The notes: generated by a model from the sequence alone, not told the origin. 64,000 bases of DNA from Martinezella dioscoreae (GCF_009176305.1 NZ_BLAJ01000001.1:744001-808000), one strand, 5' to 3'; shown: positions 9,576 to 19,245, counted from the first letter of the stretch. Program-made: numbers and translations.

Positions 9576-10745
9576 CTAGCTCTCGATATAATGGGGTACG
9601 AAGCGTGAGGTGTCGCGCGTGACGGGAGTATCGTCCTCGCGGATGCCGATACCCGCCGGCTGACCGGCAACGATCCAGGATCCGATGACGGTCCAATCAT
9701 CGCCAAAGCGGGGAAGAAGGTGTAATGCCTGTCTGATATATCCTTCTTCACCATAGGGTCCCTCGACGTGATATGTACCAACGCCGGCTTCGTGATTGAC
9801 GAGCGTCACATTCGCGCCTTCGCGCGAAAGCAACGGTTTACGGACATAACGATCGCCGAGATTGCCGATACGCGGATCGTCCTCGAAATAGGCAGGCAAT
9901 AGATTTTCATGGCCGGGAAACATTGCCCACAATACCGGCAGCAATCCTTTGTTGGACAGTGTCAGTTTCCATAGCGGTTCGATGACCCGCGTGGGAGTTG
10001 AGGGCAGATGGCGGCCGAAGGGCTCGCGCACCATATCTTCGAGCGGATAGAGCTTGAACAGGCAGTCGATGGGCTCATCTTGAAGATCGATCAGCCGGTG
10101 GCCGTCGTCGACGCCGATATCGGGCATGGCGATCAGCTTCGTCTCGCAGCCGGCCTGTGCGGCGCAATCGACAAGATAGTTCAGCGTCACAAGGTCTTCT
10201 TCCGATTCCAGCATACCGGCAAAGTGCATGCGACCCGACGGCGCAGCGAGAAGGCGCAGCGCGTCGATCAGGCGTTCATGAATGGAATTGAACTGGTCTG
10301 CCGAGGAGGGGAGTTCGCCGCGCCGCTTCATGTCTTCCAGCCATCGCCACTGGAAAACAGCGCTTTCGAACAGGCTGGTCGGCGTGTCGGCATTGAACTC
10401 AAGAAGCTTTGCCGGACCGTTCCCATCATAGGCGAGGTCGAAACGGCCGTAGAGGTCACGTTCCCGATTGCGCCAGGAACGCAGTACGGCGTCATGATAG
10501 GCCGGCGGAATGGCCAGCCGGCGCATCAATTCATCGTCCGAAGCGATCCGTTCGACCGCCGCATAGCACATGTCCAGCAACTCGGCGGAGGGTTCTTCGA
10601 GTTTCGCCTCTACTTCCTCGAGGGTAAACGCGTAGGCGTGTCTCTCATCCCAATAGCGTTGACCGTACATGGAATGGATGGTGAAGCCACAGGCTTCGGC
10701 GTCGGCCTTCCAATCCGGCCGCTCATTCATGATAATACGTTTCAT
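9576..10745 (-). CDS. ygiC: Glutathionylspermidine synthase family protein (YgiC-like ATP-grasp ligase)
   Basis: A 389-residue homologue of the synthetase half of glutathionylspermidine synthase. It lacks the amidase half, as in E. coli YgiC/YjfC. Family signatures seen: GQRYWDERHAYAF near residue 29, LYGRFDLAYDG near 97, KLLEFNADTPT near 112, and the C-terminal RKPLLSREGANVTL and WIVAGQPAGIGIREDD segments that bind ATP and metal. The biochemical product of stand-alone YgiC proteins is not established. It lies 11 bases downstream of a YgiB-like lipoprotein gene on the same strand, the conserved ygiBC pairing, so the two form an operon. Confidence 0.9.
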   Translation of the reverse strand: MKRIIMNERPDWKADAEACGFTIHSMYGQRYWDERHAYAFTLEEVEAKLEEPSAELLDMCYAAVERIASDDELMRRLAIPPAYHDAVLRSWRNRERDLYGRFDLAYDGNGPAKLLEFNADTPTSLFESAVFQWRWLEDMKRRGELPSSADQFNSIHERLIDALRLLAAPSGRMHFAGMLESEEDLVTLNYLVDCAAQAGCETKLIAMPDIGVDDGHRLIDLQDEPIDCLFKLYPLEDMVREPFGRHLPSTPTRVIEPLWKLTLSNKGLLPVLWAMFPGHENLLPAYFEDDPRIGNLGDRYVRKPLLSREGANVTLVNHEAGVGTYHVEGPYGEEGYIRQALHLLPRFGDDWTVIGSWIVAGQPAGIGIREDDTPVTRDTSRFVPHYIES

Positions 10746-10756
10746 CCGTTCACCCG

Positions 10757-11344
10757 TCAGCTCGAAAGGTGGAAGCCGCGAGAGCCCCAGCCGCCGCGTT
10801 CCACCGTGCTGGCTGAGGGCGTCGATCGTTCGGAAGACTTCCCCCAGGAACCACCGCCACCACCGCCGCCGCCACTGGAGGAAGACGATTGCGTATTGTC
10901 GTCCTTTCTTTCCGCATAGACTGTTTTTCCAAGCAACATGCCATTCGCAAGGCTTCGTCCGGCGGCCGTTCGGAAGTCGCTGCTCCCACGCGGTTGGTAA
11001 AGTGCTTTGGCGTCAAACGATCTGGCGGCGCTGCCGACGAGATAGCCGGCCAACAAGGGAATAAAGTGACCCGTTCCGGCCTGATGAGCGCTGGTTGCCG
11101 GCTGACATCTGCCAACGCCGTAATCCTTTTCGCAATTAGCCGCTGTTTCGTAGGCGGGCGCATTTCGCTGGCGCTCCTCCTCGGCTGCGGCAAATTGGGT
11201 TCGGCATTCGTCGGCGGAAAAGACATCCCCCGCGATGCACGCGTCGACGTCCTTGTATATCTGGACGGTGTCTTGCTTTTGCCCGCAGCCCGCCAATGCC
11301 GCTGTTCCCATGAGCAGCAGAGACACACTCATCGATCGCTTCAT
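10757..11344 (-). CDS. ygiB: DUF1190/YgiB-like lipoprotein
   Basis: A 195-residue predicted lipoprotein. Starting at the ATG at 11344 (AGGGGG just upstream), it has a signal peptide MKRSMSVSLLLMGTAALAGC with a lipobox LAGC, Cys at residue 20. After it come paired-cysteine features (DACIAGD, ADECRTQF, NCEKDYGVGRC), a central region, and a serine/glycine-rich low-complexity tail near residues 153-175. This layout matches the DUF1190 (YgiB/YjfM) family. Function is unknown; the tight pairing with the ATP-grasp gene 11 bases downstream suggests joint action at the envelope. An upstream in-frame start nine codons earlier would interrupt the signal peptide logic and was not chosen. Confidence 0.85.
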   Translation of the reverse strand: MKRSMSVSLLLMGTAALAGCGQKQDTVQIYKDVDACIAGDVFSADECRTQFAAAEEERQRNAPAYETAANCEKDYGVGRCQPATSAHQAGTGHFIPLLAGYLVGSAARSFDAKALYQPRGSSDFRTAAGRSLANGMLLGKTVYAERKDDNTQSSSSSGGGGGGGGSWGKSSERSTPSASTVERGGWGSRGFHLSS

Positions 11345-11700
11345 AAAACCCCCTGCGCATTGCGCGTTCATGCGCCCGCATATTCAAGGATACCACCCGG
11401 TCTAGGTCGATCAGCCGCAAACACGCAGGCGCGGTATCGCGGTTGTCCACATATGTAAGGGATACAACGTAAAGAATATAGGCGCGAAGAAAGAGTTAGG
11501 TGCCGATCGGCCGCATTTAAAGAACGTAGACGTGCGCTCGGTTGATTTTTTTAAGACCAACGGTTGTGATCGTAAAGAATAGCTTTACGGCTTTCATAAG
11601 CCGTGGGAGCATTTGAAAAAAAAGCGTCTCTCTTCCTGGGCCTGAATTGCCGGGAGGCGCACTATGGGTTGGAATGGGCCTGTCGGCCGCGGTGCCGTCG
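11345..11700. other. Intergenic region with a degenerate copy of the ypfJ translation-start region
   Basis: No gene is supported across this 356-base stretch. Bases 11652-11678 match bases 13180-13206 (the ribosome-binding site and first codons of the zinc metallopeptidase gene) at 23 of 27 positions, with further weaker similarity on both sides. Here the reading frame ends after 26 codons and runs into the antisense 3' end of the LytTR gene, so it looks like a leftover of a duplicated gene start. The remaining sequence is AT-richer than its surroundings and carries the ygiB promoter region; I could not identify a definite promoter. Confidence 0.5.
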
Positions 11701-12519
11701 TCAGCCGAAACGGTGCCGGACGGCTTCGGCATAAGAGCGGCTGACAGGCACTTCCACGCCGTCGCGCGTGATGACGAAAAGCTTGCCGTTGTCGCGTTTC
11801 AGCCGGTCGACGTGGTCCGTCGCGATCCAATGGGATCGGTGGAGGCGTATGCCCTCCGTATTGCCGAGTTCCGTAAGCGCATCGCCAAAGCGCAGCAGGA
11901 TGAGCTCCCGGCCACGTGTTGTTACGACCTCGGTATAGTGATCGCGAATGGTGAGCCTTATCAAGGCGCCCCGGTTTTCCGGCTTCAAGCGCGACAGAAT
12001 CGGCGGCGGAGAAGCCGAGGTTCGGATGCCCGCTGCCGACGCGGTTTCCGTCTCCGCGGCATCCGATCCCTCGGCTGCCATTGCCATCTGCTGATGCATG
12101 GTCAGAGTGGACAAGATACTGAAGAGAGCACAAAGCGGTATGGCGCCGAGCGACTGACGGAGGCTGCCGATCACCGTGAACGTCGTTCGGAAAAACGCCA
12201 GGTCGACGAGCGTAATGCCGAAGCCTATCGGCAGCGCGGCAATGATAGATCCGATCATCATCCGGAGGAGCATATTCGATATATGCTTGCGTAGGAGGAT
12301 TTCGGCGGCCACGGAGAAGACGATGGCGATGAACCAAGCCATGGCGTGAAGGACAAGCCAATAACCGAGGCGGGCTCCCGGCGTTAAGCGATAAATGGTG
12401 CCGTACGGCCCGGTCCACGCAAAGATCAGGACGATAGCGACAAAGGTCGCCCAGAAACGCGGTGAACGCTGGATGACCCGCAATTCGCGAAGCGTGGATT
12501 GCAGAAAGGTGTGATCCAC
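11701..12519 (-). CDS. Membrane-anchored LytTR-family DNA-binding protein
   Basis: 272 residues. Four hydrophobic segments lie in the N-terminal half (about residues 23-40, 52-70, 84-105 and 123-140), then a linker rich in Ala/Ser/Pro, then a C-terminal LytTR DNA-binding domain (about 170-268) with the typical LIRLTIRDHYTEVVTTRGRE and RLHRSHWIA stretches. There is no receiver domain, so it is a membrane-bound LytTR regulator rather than a response regulator. It is divergent from a DUF2306 membrane protein across an 83-base gap; this pairing recurs in rhizobia as I recall, which suggests autoregulation and control of the neighbour. The signal sensed is unknown. Confidence 0.85.
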   Translation of the reverse strand: MDHTFLQSTLRELRVIQRSPRFWATFVAIVLIFAWTGPYGTIYRLTPGARLGYWLVLHAMAWFIAIVFSVAAEILLRKHISNMLLRMMIGSIIAALPIGFGITLVDLAFFRTTFTVIGSLRQSLGAIPLCALFSILSTLTMHQQMAMAAEGSDAAETETASAAGIRTSASPPPILSRLKPENRGALIRLTIRDHYTEVVTTRGRELILLRFGDALTELGNTEGIRLHRSHWIATDHVDRLKRDNGKLFVITRDGVEVPVSRSYAEAVRHRFG

Positions 12520-12602
12520 GAAGATGTTCCGTTCTTTCGCGCAGATTGGGTTGAGAGAACAACAGTATCACGGAAAGATTTGTCAAACTCAACCGGATAC
12601 AG

Positions 12603-13097
12603 ATGATGACTCTCGAGCCGCTTCTCAGTGCCCCGATCGCAATCCGAATCCATGTCGCGGCGGTCATTCCCGCCGCCGTGCTCGGCACCTATCTTCTCGT
12701 CAGGCCGAAGGGGACGCCGAGTCACCGTCTGCTTGGCAAGATATGGCTGGCCTTGATGGTGATTACGGCGCTGTCGAGCTTCTTTATTCACCAGATCAAC
12801 GTCTTCTATGGCTTCAGCCCGATCCATCTGCTCTCGATATTTGTTCTCGTCGCCAGTTGGCGAGCGATCGAAAATGCCCGCAGACATAATATAGCGGCAC
12901 ATAAGCGTAACGTCAGAAGCCTTTACTTCGGCGGTATTGTCGGCGCGGGCATGTTTAGTTTCATACCGGACCGCATCATGGGCAAGGTGGCCTTCGATGG
13001 AAATGAAACAGCGCCATTTCTGGTCGCGGCAGGTATAGCCATCGCGCTTTTATGGCTGATGTCCAAAGAAATAAGGCAGCGGCGGCGTTTAAGCTGA
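12603..13097 (+). CDS. DUF2306 domain membrane protein
   Basis: A 164-residue integral membrane protein with about four helices (roughly residues 15-35, 48-66, 72-90 and 140-158). Histidines placed near helix ends (SHRLLGKIW, NIAAHKRNVRSLYFGG, FIPDRIMG) are characteristic of DUF2306 proteins, which resemble small haem- or redox-type membrane proteins, though no activity is established. Two successive ATG codons (12603, 12606) could start it and the Shine-Dalgarno is weak. Divergent from the membrane LytTR regulator, its probable controller. Confidence 0.8.
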   Translation: MMTLEPLLSAPIAIRIHVAAVIPAAVLGTYLLVRPKGTPSHRLLGKIWLALMVITALSSFFIHQINVFYGFSPIHLLSIFVLVASWRAIENARRHNIAAHKRNVRSLYFGGIVGAGMFSFIPDRIMGKVAFDGNETAPFLVAAGIAIALLWLMSKEIRQRRRLS

Positions 13098-13191
13098 TGT
13101 TCTGTCGATAGCCAACTGGCTTTGTTGCACATCCTGGATATATAAATGCCTCAAGGGACTTTGAATTTTAGGCATCGCCAGGAGGTGCACT

Positions 13192-14115
13192 ATGGATTGG
13201 AAGGGGCGTCGGCAATCCGACAATATCGAAGACGAACGCGGCTCATCGCCGATGGGCGGCGGGATAGGTGGCGGCGGCTTCCGGTTTCCGGGCGGAGGGA
13301 TCGGTGGCGGTGGCTTGAGCTTCCGCACCATTATCGTGCTTATCGTGATCTTCCTGATCCTGAGGGCCATGGGCGTCGATGTCATCGGCCTGCTGCAGCA
13401 GAGCGGCATGCTGGAAGGTGGCGGCTCCGGATATCAGCAGAGCACCTCCAACAGCGGTGGAGGCGGGCAGCCGGCCAACGACGAGATGAAGCAGTTCGTC
13501 GCGACCGTTCTTGCCGATACGGAAGACACCTGGACCGGCATCTTCAAATCAATGGGTCAGACCTATACCGATCCGAAGCTCGTGCTGTTTTCCGGCAGTT
13601 TCCCTTCGGCCTGCGGTCAGGCTTCCGCGGCTACCGGTCCGTTCTACTGCCCGAGCGATCAGAAGGTCTATCTCGACATGGCTTTCTTTCAGCAGATGAA
13701 GGATCAGTTCGGCGCGTCCGGCGATTTCGCGCAGGCCTATGTGATCGCACATGAGGTCGGCCACCATGTGCAGGACCTGCTCGGAATCCTGCCGAAATTC
13801 AATCAGGCCCGCCGCAACATGAGCGAAGTGGACGCCAACAAGATGTCGGTGCGCATCGAGCTGCAGGCCGACTGCTTCGCCGGCATCTGGGGCAAGTTCA
13901 CCCAGCAGAAGGGCATCCTGCAAGCCGGCGATCTCGAAGAGGCGCTGAATGCGGCGCAGCAGATCGGCGATGACACACTGCAGAAGCGCACGCAAGGCTA
14001 TGTCGTTCCCGACAGTTTCAACCACGGCACGTCGGCGCAACGCGTAAAGTGGTTCAAGCAGGGCTTTGAATCCGGCAAGCTCTCGGATTGCGATACGCTG
14101 AATAATCCGGTCTGA
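13192..14115 (+). CDS. ypfJ: Neutral zinc metallopeptidase (YpfJ / KPN_02809 family)
   Basis: A 307-residue protein of the YpfJ family. It has a glycine-rich, disordered N-terminus (about 18-43), one membrane helix (LSFRTIIVLIVIFLILRAMG, about 42-61), and a zincin domain with VIAHEVGHHVQDLLG near residue 187, carrying the HExxH zinc ligands, plus the downstream ELQADCFAGIWG glutamate ligand region near 220. CxxxxxxxGPFYCP is also family-typical. The ATG at 13192 follows AGGAGG with good spacing. Substrate unknown. A degenerate repeat of its start region lies at 11652-11678. Confidence 0.93.
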   Translation: MDWKGRRQSDNIEDERGSSPMGGGIGGGGFRFPGGGIGGGGLSFRTIIVLIVIFLILRAMGVDVIGLLQQSGMLEGGGSGYQQSTSNSGGGGQPANDEMKQFVATVLADTEDTWTGIFKSMGQTYTDPKLVLFSGSFPSACGQASAATGPFYCPSDQKVYLDMAFFQQMKDQFGASGDFAQAYVIAHEVGHHVQDLLGILPKFNQARRNMSEVDANKMSVRIELQADCFAGIWGKFTQQKGILQAGDLEEALNAAQQIGDDTLQKRTQGYVVPDSFNHGTSAQRVKWFKQGFESGKLSDCDTLNNPV

Positions 14116-14166
14116 TCTTGCTTGCCCGCTCCCGTGATACCGGCGAGCGGGCAAGCCTTTGGCGCA

Positions 14167-15159
14167 TTATTTCTCGCTGTCGAGATGCGTCAGCTGTGCT
14201 TCCGGATAACGGCCGCCGGCTGCAGCGTCTTTCGGGATCGCGCGTTCGATTGCGGCCATATCGGCTTGTGACAATTCAACCGAGAGCGCTCCCAGGGCTT
14301 CCGTCAGGCGATCGCGACGGCGGGCGCCTATGACCGGGACGATGTCTTTGCCCTGAGCTGCGACCCAGGCGATTGCGATCTGTGCAACGCTGGCGCCTTT
14401 CGCCTCGGCGATCCCGCGCAAAGCTTCGACCAGTTCCAGGTTCTTTTCGACGTTTCCGGCCTGAAAGCGCGGACTTATCGTGCGGAAATCGCCCTTTTGG
14501 ACATTATCTTTCTGCCAGTGGCCACTGATGAGACCGCGCGACAGCACGCCGTAAGCGGTGATGCCGATCCCTAATTCACGGCAGGTCGGCAGGATCTTGT
14601 CTTCTATGCCGCGCGATATCAGCGAGTATTCGATCTGCAGGTCAACAATCGGATGGATGGCAGCGGCGCGGCGGATGGTGTCAGCGCCGACTTCCGACAG
14701 GCCGATATGCCTGATGTAGCCTGCCTTGATGAGATCCGATATCGCGCCGATCTGATCTTCGATTGGCACGTTCGGGTCGAGACGGGCAGGGCGGTAGATA
14801 TCGATGTGATCGACGCCGAGCCTTTGCAGCGAATAGGCGACGAAATTCCGGATCGCCGCCGGCCGGGCATCGTAACCGAGCCATGCGCCGGAGGGATCGC
14901 GGAGTGCGCCGAACTTGACGCTGAGCAGGAAATCATCCCGCTTCAATCCCTTGATGGCTTCGCCGATCAACATCTCATTGTGGCCCATGCCGTAGAAATC
15001 ACCCGTATCCAGCAGGTTGATCCCGGCATCGAGGGCGGCGTGGATGGTGGCGATGCTCTCAGTGCGATCGGACGGGCCATACATGCCGGACATGCCCATG
15101 CAGCCGAGGCCCAGAGCCGATACCTGCAGGCCTGTCCTACCCAGTTGAGTTTTTTCCAT
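14167..15159 (-). CDS. Aldo/keto reductase
   Basis: A 330-residue NADPH-dependent aldo/keto reductase of the AKR13-like group. It starts MEKTQLGRTGLQVSALGLGC, with the catalytic Asp/Tyr region LLDTGDFYGMGHNEMLIGEA (about 49-68), the catalytic-lysine strand FLLSVKFG near 79-86, and DIYRPARLDPNVPIEDQIGA replacing the usual YxHRxDP motif. The family histidine position appears as Arg-Pro-Ala-Arg rather than the standard His, worth noting. The C-terminal GARRRDRLTEALGAL binds the cofactor phosphate. GGAG lies upstream of the ATG. Divergent from a LysR regulator with a 121-base gap, so that regulator probably controls it. Confidence 0.9.
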   Translation of the reverse strand: MEKTQLGRTGLQVSALGLGCMGMSGMYGPSDRTESIATIHAALDAGINLLDTGDFYGMGHNEMLIGEAIKGLKRDDFLLSVKFGALRDPSGAWLGYDARPAAIRNFVAYSLQRLGVDHIDIYRPARLDPNVPIEDQIGAISDLIKAGYIRHIGLSEVGADTIRRAAAIHPIVDLQIEYSLISRGIEDKILPTCRELGIGITAYGVLSRGLISGHWQKDNVQKGDFRTISPRFQAGNVEKNLELVEALRGIAEAKGASVAQIAIAWVAAQGKDIVPVIGARRRDRLTEALGALSVELSQADMAAIERAIPKDAAAGGRYPEAQLTHLDSEK

Positions 15160-15280
15160 CCTGCTTCTCCTTGGCTAAGGCGTGCGCCATCTCACGATGG
15201 CTTCTATTGTCATATTTACTCCATCAATCCCTGTGCGATAATCCAGGTAAATCGAAACGGGTTGTTTGGAATTTCGTACA

Positions 15281-16192
15281 ATGGATGATTTGCCCCTGGC
15301 CGATCTGGTCGCCTTTACCGCCGTCGCCCGCGAGCGCAGCTTTCGTGAGGCAGCGCGCAGGCGCGGCGTTTCCGCCTCCTCGTTGAGCGAAGCGGTTCGC
15401 CGGCTGGAGGAGCGGCTGGCGGTGCGCCTGCTCAATCGCACGACGAGAAGCGTCACGCCGACGGAGGCGGGAGAGCGGCTGATGGAGCGCCTGACGCCGG
15501 CCATGAGCGAGATCGCCGTCGCGCTCGATGACATCAACAGCTTTCGCGACAGCGTCGGCGGAACGTTGCGGCTGAATGTGCCGACGGTTGCCGCCATGGT
15601 CGTCATGCCCGATATCATCAGCCGTTTCCTGAGGGAATATCCGGCGATCTCGGTCGAAATCGTTGCCGAGGATAGTTTCATCGACGTCGTGGCGGCTGGC
15701 TATGATGCCGGTATTCGCTATGATGAGCGGCTGGAAAAGGACATGATCGCCGTGCCGATCGGGCCGCGGCAACAGTATTATGTTACGGCTGCGGCACCGG
15801 CCTACCTCGCGGCAAATGGCACGCCGAGGCATCCGCGCGATATATTGGAGCATCGCTGCATCCGTCATCGCTTCCTGAGCGGATCCGTCGTTCCCTGGGA
15901 GTTCGAAAGAAACGGCGAGACGATCTTCATCGCCCCGCCGATGGTCGTTGCGACGAATTCGATCGATATCGAACGCAGTGCGGCCGCGGCCGGCTTGGGT
16001 ATCATCCGAACATTCAAGGAATTTCTTGAGCCGCAAATTGCCCGCGGAGAGCTGGTGCCGATCCTCGAAGAATGGGACACCGTCTTTTCCGGTCCGTTTC
16101 TCTATTACGCCAGCAGGCGGCACATGCCGGCGCCACTCAGAGCCTTCGTCGATTTCCTGAATCGCGAGCAGAAACGCAGTCGCGACAGATAG
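15281..16192 (+). CDS. LysR family transcriptional regulator
   Basis: 303 residues. LysR HTH at about 6-65 (FTAVARERSFREAARRRGVS, SLSEAVRRLEERLAVRLLNR) and substrate-binding domain over about 90-295. The C-terminal domain belongs to the CrgA/YafC-like group (RYDERLEKDMIAVPIGPRQQ, HRCIRHRFLSG). I chose the ATG at 15281; an in-frame TTG five codons upstream is less likely. Divergently placed from the aldo/keto reductase gene, the usual arrangement for a LysR activator and its target. Confidence 0.9.
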   Translation: MDDLPLADLVAFTAVARERSFREAARRRGVSASSLSEAVRRLEERLAVRLLNRTTRSVTPTEAGERLMERLTPAMSEIAVALDDINSFRDSVGGTLRLNVPTVAAMVVMPDIISRFLREYPAISVEIVAEDSFIDVVAAGYDAGIRYDERLEKDMIAVPIGPRQQYYVTAAAPAYLAANGTPRHPRDILEHRCIRHRFLSGSVVPWEFERNGETIFIAPPMVVATNSIDIERSAAAAGLGIIRTFKEFLEPQIARGELVPILEEWDTVFSGPFLYYASRRHMPAPLRAFVDFLNREQKRSRDR

Positions 16193-16350
16193 TCGCTTTG
16201 CGCCGAAGATCAAAAAAACCGGTCAATAAATCAATAAGATTGAAGCGTTCACGGATTGTTTCCGCCAAAATCTTTATGTATGGGGGAGCTCCGGTTTTTC
16301 GTTCACGTTCTGTCTCTTTCATCGAGACGGAGCCGCCAGAAGGCACCTCC

Positions 16351-17607
16351 ATGATCGATCAGAAATTCGCCCGTCGGGGCCTGTTCCTCGTCTTCCTTAT
16401 TCTCTTCCTCGACGTCATCGGCATCGCGATCATCATGCCGGTCATGCCGAAATATCTTGAGGAATTGACGGGTGCCTCGGTCAGCACGGCGGCGACCGAG
16501 GGTGGCTGGCTGCTGCTGGCCTATGCCGCCATGCAGTTCCTGTTTTCGCCGTTGATCGGCAATCTGAGCGATCGTTTCGGCCGCCGCCCGCTTCTGCTTG
16601 CTTCGGTACTGACATTCGCCATCGACAATTTCATCTGCGCGATTGCCGGCTCTTACTGGATGCTGTTCGTTGGCCGCATTCTTGCCGGCATCAGCGGCGC
16701 AAGCTTCTCGACCTGCTCGGCCTATATCGCCGATATCAGCAATGACGAAAACCGCGCGAAGAATTTCGGCCTGATCGGCATGGCTTTCGGCGTCGGCTTC
16801 GTGCTCGGGCCTGTTATCGGCGGCTTCCTCGGCGAGTTCGGGCCGCGCGTGCCTTTCTACGGCGCGGCGGCTCTGGCCTTCCTGAATTTCGTCGGCGCCT
16901 ATTTCCTCTTGCCGGAAACGCTGGATGCCAAGCATCGCCGGCCTTTCGAGATCACGCGCGCCAATCCGTTCGGCGCGCTCAGACAAATGCGCCGCTACCA
17001 GGGCATCGGCTGGGTCTGCGTCGTGATGTTCCTGAACTGGCTGGCGCACGGCGTCTATCCGGCCGTATGGGCTTTCGTCACCTCCTATCGCTATGACTGG
17101 AGCGAAGGGCAGATCGGCTTCTCGCTCGCCGTCTATGGGATCGGTGCCGCCATCGCCATGGGTCTGGTACTGCCGCGGCTCGTGCCTGTGCTCGGTGAGT
17201 GGAAGACCGCAGTGCTCGGAATGGTGTTTTCCTGTCTCGGTCTGATCGGTTACGCCTTTTCATGGCAAGGATGGATGGTTTACGCGGTTATCGTCCTGAC
17301 TGTCATCGAAAACGTGGCGGATGCGCCTTTGCGATCGATTGCAGCCAGCAAGGTTCCGCCTTCCGCACAGGGTGAATTGCAGGGGGCGCTCGGTAGCCTG
17401 ACGAGTATTACTGCCATCATCGGGCCGGTGCTGTTTCCCTATCTGTTTCAGTATTATACCGCGCCGGCCGCACCCGTCGTTTTTGCCGGTGCACCCTTCA
17501 TCATGAGCGCAATTCTGGTGGTCGGCGGGCTTGTCGTGCTTGTGATGAAGGTTCGCAAGACGGAACCGAAGGCGGTCGCACAATCACAGGCGGGCGAGGC
17601 AGCCTAA
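16351..17607 (+). CDS. MFS transporter, TetA/TCR-like drug efflux group
   Basis: A 418-residue, 12-helix major facilitator. The loop 2-3 signature [17 protein letters not shown] (about 71-87) and the N-terminal [19 protein letters not shown] resemble the TetA drug/H+ antiporter subfamily, whose members have the same DxxGxGxIxPxxP start. The TCR family also includes pumps that are not tetracycline-specific, so substrate is open. The open frame extends 93 codons upstream through the preceding LysR gene but the ATG at 16351 fits all homologues; ACCTCC precedes it and GGAG is not obvious. No adjacent tetR gene is visible. Confidence 0.87.
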   Translation: MIDQKFARRGLFLVFLILFLDVIGIAIIMPVMPKYLEELTGASVSTAATEGGWLLLAYAAMQFLFSPLIGNLSDRFGRRPLLLASVLTFAIDNFICAIAGSYWMLFVGRILAGISGASFSTCSAYIADISNDENRAKNFGLIGMAFGVGFVLGPVIGGFLGEFGPRVPFYGAAALAFLNFVGAYFLLPETLDAKHRRPFEITRANPFGALRQMRRYQGIGWVCVVMFLNWLAHGVYPAVWAFVTSYRYDWSEGQIGFSLAVYGIGAAIAMGLVLPRLVPVLGEWKTAVLGMVFSCLGLIGYAFSWQGWMVYAVIVLTVIENVADAPLRSIAASKVPPSAQGELQGALGSLTSITAIIGPVLFPYLFQYYTAPAAPVVFAGAPFIMSAILVVGGLVVLVMKVRKTEPKAVAQSQAGEAA

Positions 17608-17755
17608 AAAATCATCAGATATTTTGATGCTCCGATGAATTCTTTAGCATCATGGGCTTGTCTGCTGGCTTTTTAAGCTAAGTTGCGTTAATGCGGCAGG
17701 CTCGCGCACGCATGGGTAGGGCGGTCCGCGCGATTCTAAAGATCGAGTCTTCGCT

Positions 17756-19153
17756 ATGGATATGCCGGTACCTGCGCGCCCGCACGCGCATGACAATGAT
17801 AATTCGTGGTCCGCACATGTTCGCGCAACGCTTGCGCTGGGCATTCCGTTGATCGGCGCGCAATTGGCGCAGCTCGGCATCAATACCACTGACGTGATGA
17901 TCGTCGGCCGGCTCGGCGCCGAGCAGCTGGCTGCAATGGTGCTTTCCGCGCAGTTCCTGTTCACGATCCTGGTTTTCGGTTCGGGCTTTTCCATCGCGGT
18001 CATGCCGCTGGTGGCACAGGCCTATGGCAGAGGCGACGTTACCTCGGTGCGCCGTGCGCTGCGTATGGGCCTGTGGGTCGTAACGGCCTATTGGCTGTTG
18101 GTGCAGCCGGCATTTTTCTATTCCGAACAGATTCTGCTGGCGGCCGGACAAAAGCCTGACGTCGCGAAATTGGCGAGCGGCTATATCGATATCGGCCACT
18201 TCGCCGTGTTGCCGGGGCTGCTCTACAATGTCATCCGGGCGTTGGTCAGCGCCATCGGCCGTGCCGGCATCATCCTCAAGGTCACCATCGCCATGCTGGT
18301 CATGAATGCCGTGCTGGCCTATATCCTGGTGCTCGGACATTTCGGCTTGCCGGCGATGGGGCTGCATGGCGCGGCCATTGTCTCCGTCGCCGTGCAGACG
18401 GCCGGATTTCTCTTCATCGTCGGTTACGTGCAGGCCCACCAGGAAACGCGGCGCTACGAGATCTTCGCTCGATTCTGGCGGCCCGACTGGCATGCTTTGT
18501 GGGATGTCATCCGGCTTGGTTTTCCGATCGGTGTGACGGTTCTGGCTGAGGTCAGCCTGTTCACCGCGGCATCGCTGCTGATGGGGCAGATCGGCACGAT
18601 CGAGCTTGCTGCCCACGGTATCGCGCTGCAGTGGGCTTCGATCGCCTTCATGATCCCGCTCGGCCTCAGCCAGGCTGCGACCGTGCGCGTCGGCGTCGCG
18701 CACGGCCAGGGCGATCATTTCGGCCTGAAGCGCGCGGCCATCGTGGTGCTCATCGTTTCGAGCTGCATTGCGGTTTGCGGCAGCATCCTGTTTGCAACCG
18801 TGCCATCCTGGCTGGCAAGCTGGTTCCTGGACGTCCATTCGGCCGAGGCCTCGCAGGTGCTTGCCTTTGCCGCGCCGCTGATTGTCGTCGCCGGCTTCTT
18901 CCAGCTCGTCGATGGGCTGCAGGCGATTGCGAGCGGCCTGCTGCGTGGTCTGAAGGATGCGCGCGTGCCTATGATCCTGGCGCTGATCGCCTATTGGCCG
19001 ATCGGCTTCTTCCTCGCCTGGCTGCTGGCGTTTCCGCTCGGCTTCGGCGGCATCGGCATCTGGTTCGGCTTCCTGCTCGGCCTTGCTTCGGCGGCGGCGA
19101 TGCTTTGTGCCCGGTTCTACATCCTCGTGCGGGCTGAGAAGGCTGCCGCCTGA
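17756..19153 (+). CDS. MATE family efflux transporter (NorM-like)
   Basis: A 465-residue multidrug and toxic compound extrusion protein with about 12 membrane helices in two MatE repeats (about 22-185 and 250-410). Typical features: IPLIGAQLAQLGINTTDVMIVGRLG at the start of helix 1 and 2 region, MPLVAQAYGRGD (near 82), and the repeat-2 equivalents GLSQAATVRVGVAHGQGD. It exports cationic drugs or metabolites using Na+ or H+. The gene stands alone between two unrelated genes. An ATG two codons later could also start it. Confidence 0.92.
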   Translation: MDMPVPARPHAHDNDNSWSAHVRATLALGIPLIGAQLAQLGINTTDVMIVGRLGAEQLAAMVLSAQFLFTILVFGSGFSIAVMPLVAQAYGRGDVTSVRRALRMGLWVVTAYWLLVQPAFFYSEQILLAAGQKPDVAKLASGYIDIGHFAVLPGLLYNVIRALVSAIGRAGIILKVTIAMLVMNAVLAYILVLGHFGLPAMGLHGAAIVSVAVQTAGFLFIVGYVQAHQETRRYEIFARFWRPDWHALWDVIRLGFPIGVTVLAEVSLFTAASLLMGQIGTIELAAHGIALQWASIAFMIPLGLSQAATVRVGVAHGQGDHFGLKRAAIVVLIVSSCIAVCGSILFATVPSWLASWFLDVHSAEASQVLAFAAPLIVVAGFFQLVDGLQAIASGLLRGLKDARVPMILALIAYWPIGFFLAWLLAFPLGFGGIGIWFGFLLGLASAAAMLCARFYILVRAEKAAA

Positions 19154-19245
19154 TAGCGACGGTCTTCGTTGCGTTGCGAGACTACTGACAAAACTTGACA
19201 GCATGGTCGTCTATATTGGTGACATACCAAAGACGGGAGACGACC

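Noticed and set aside
8466..9608. 380-codon plus-strand open frame over carB
   Set aside because: Antisense of carB's first third, no ribosome-binding site.
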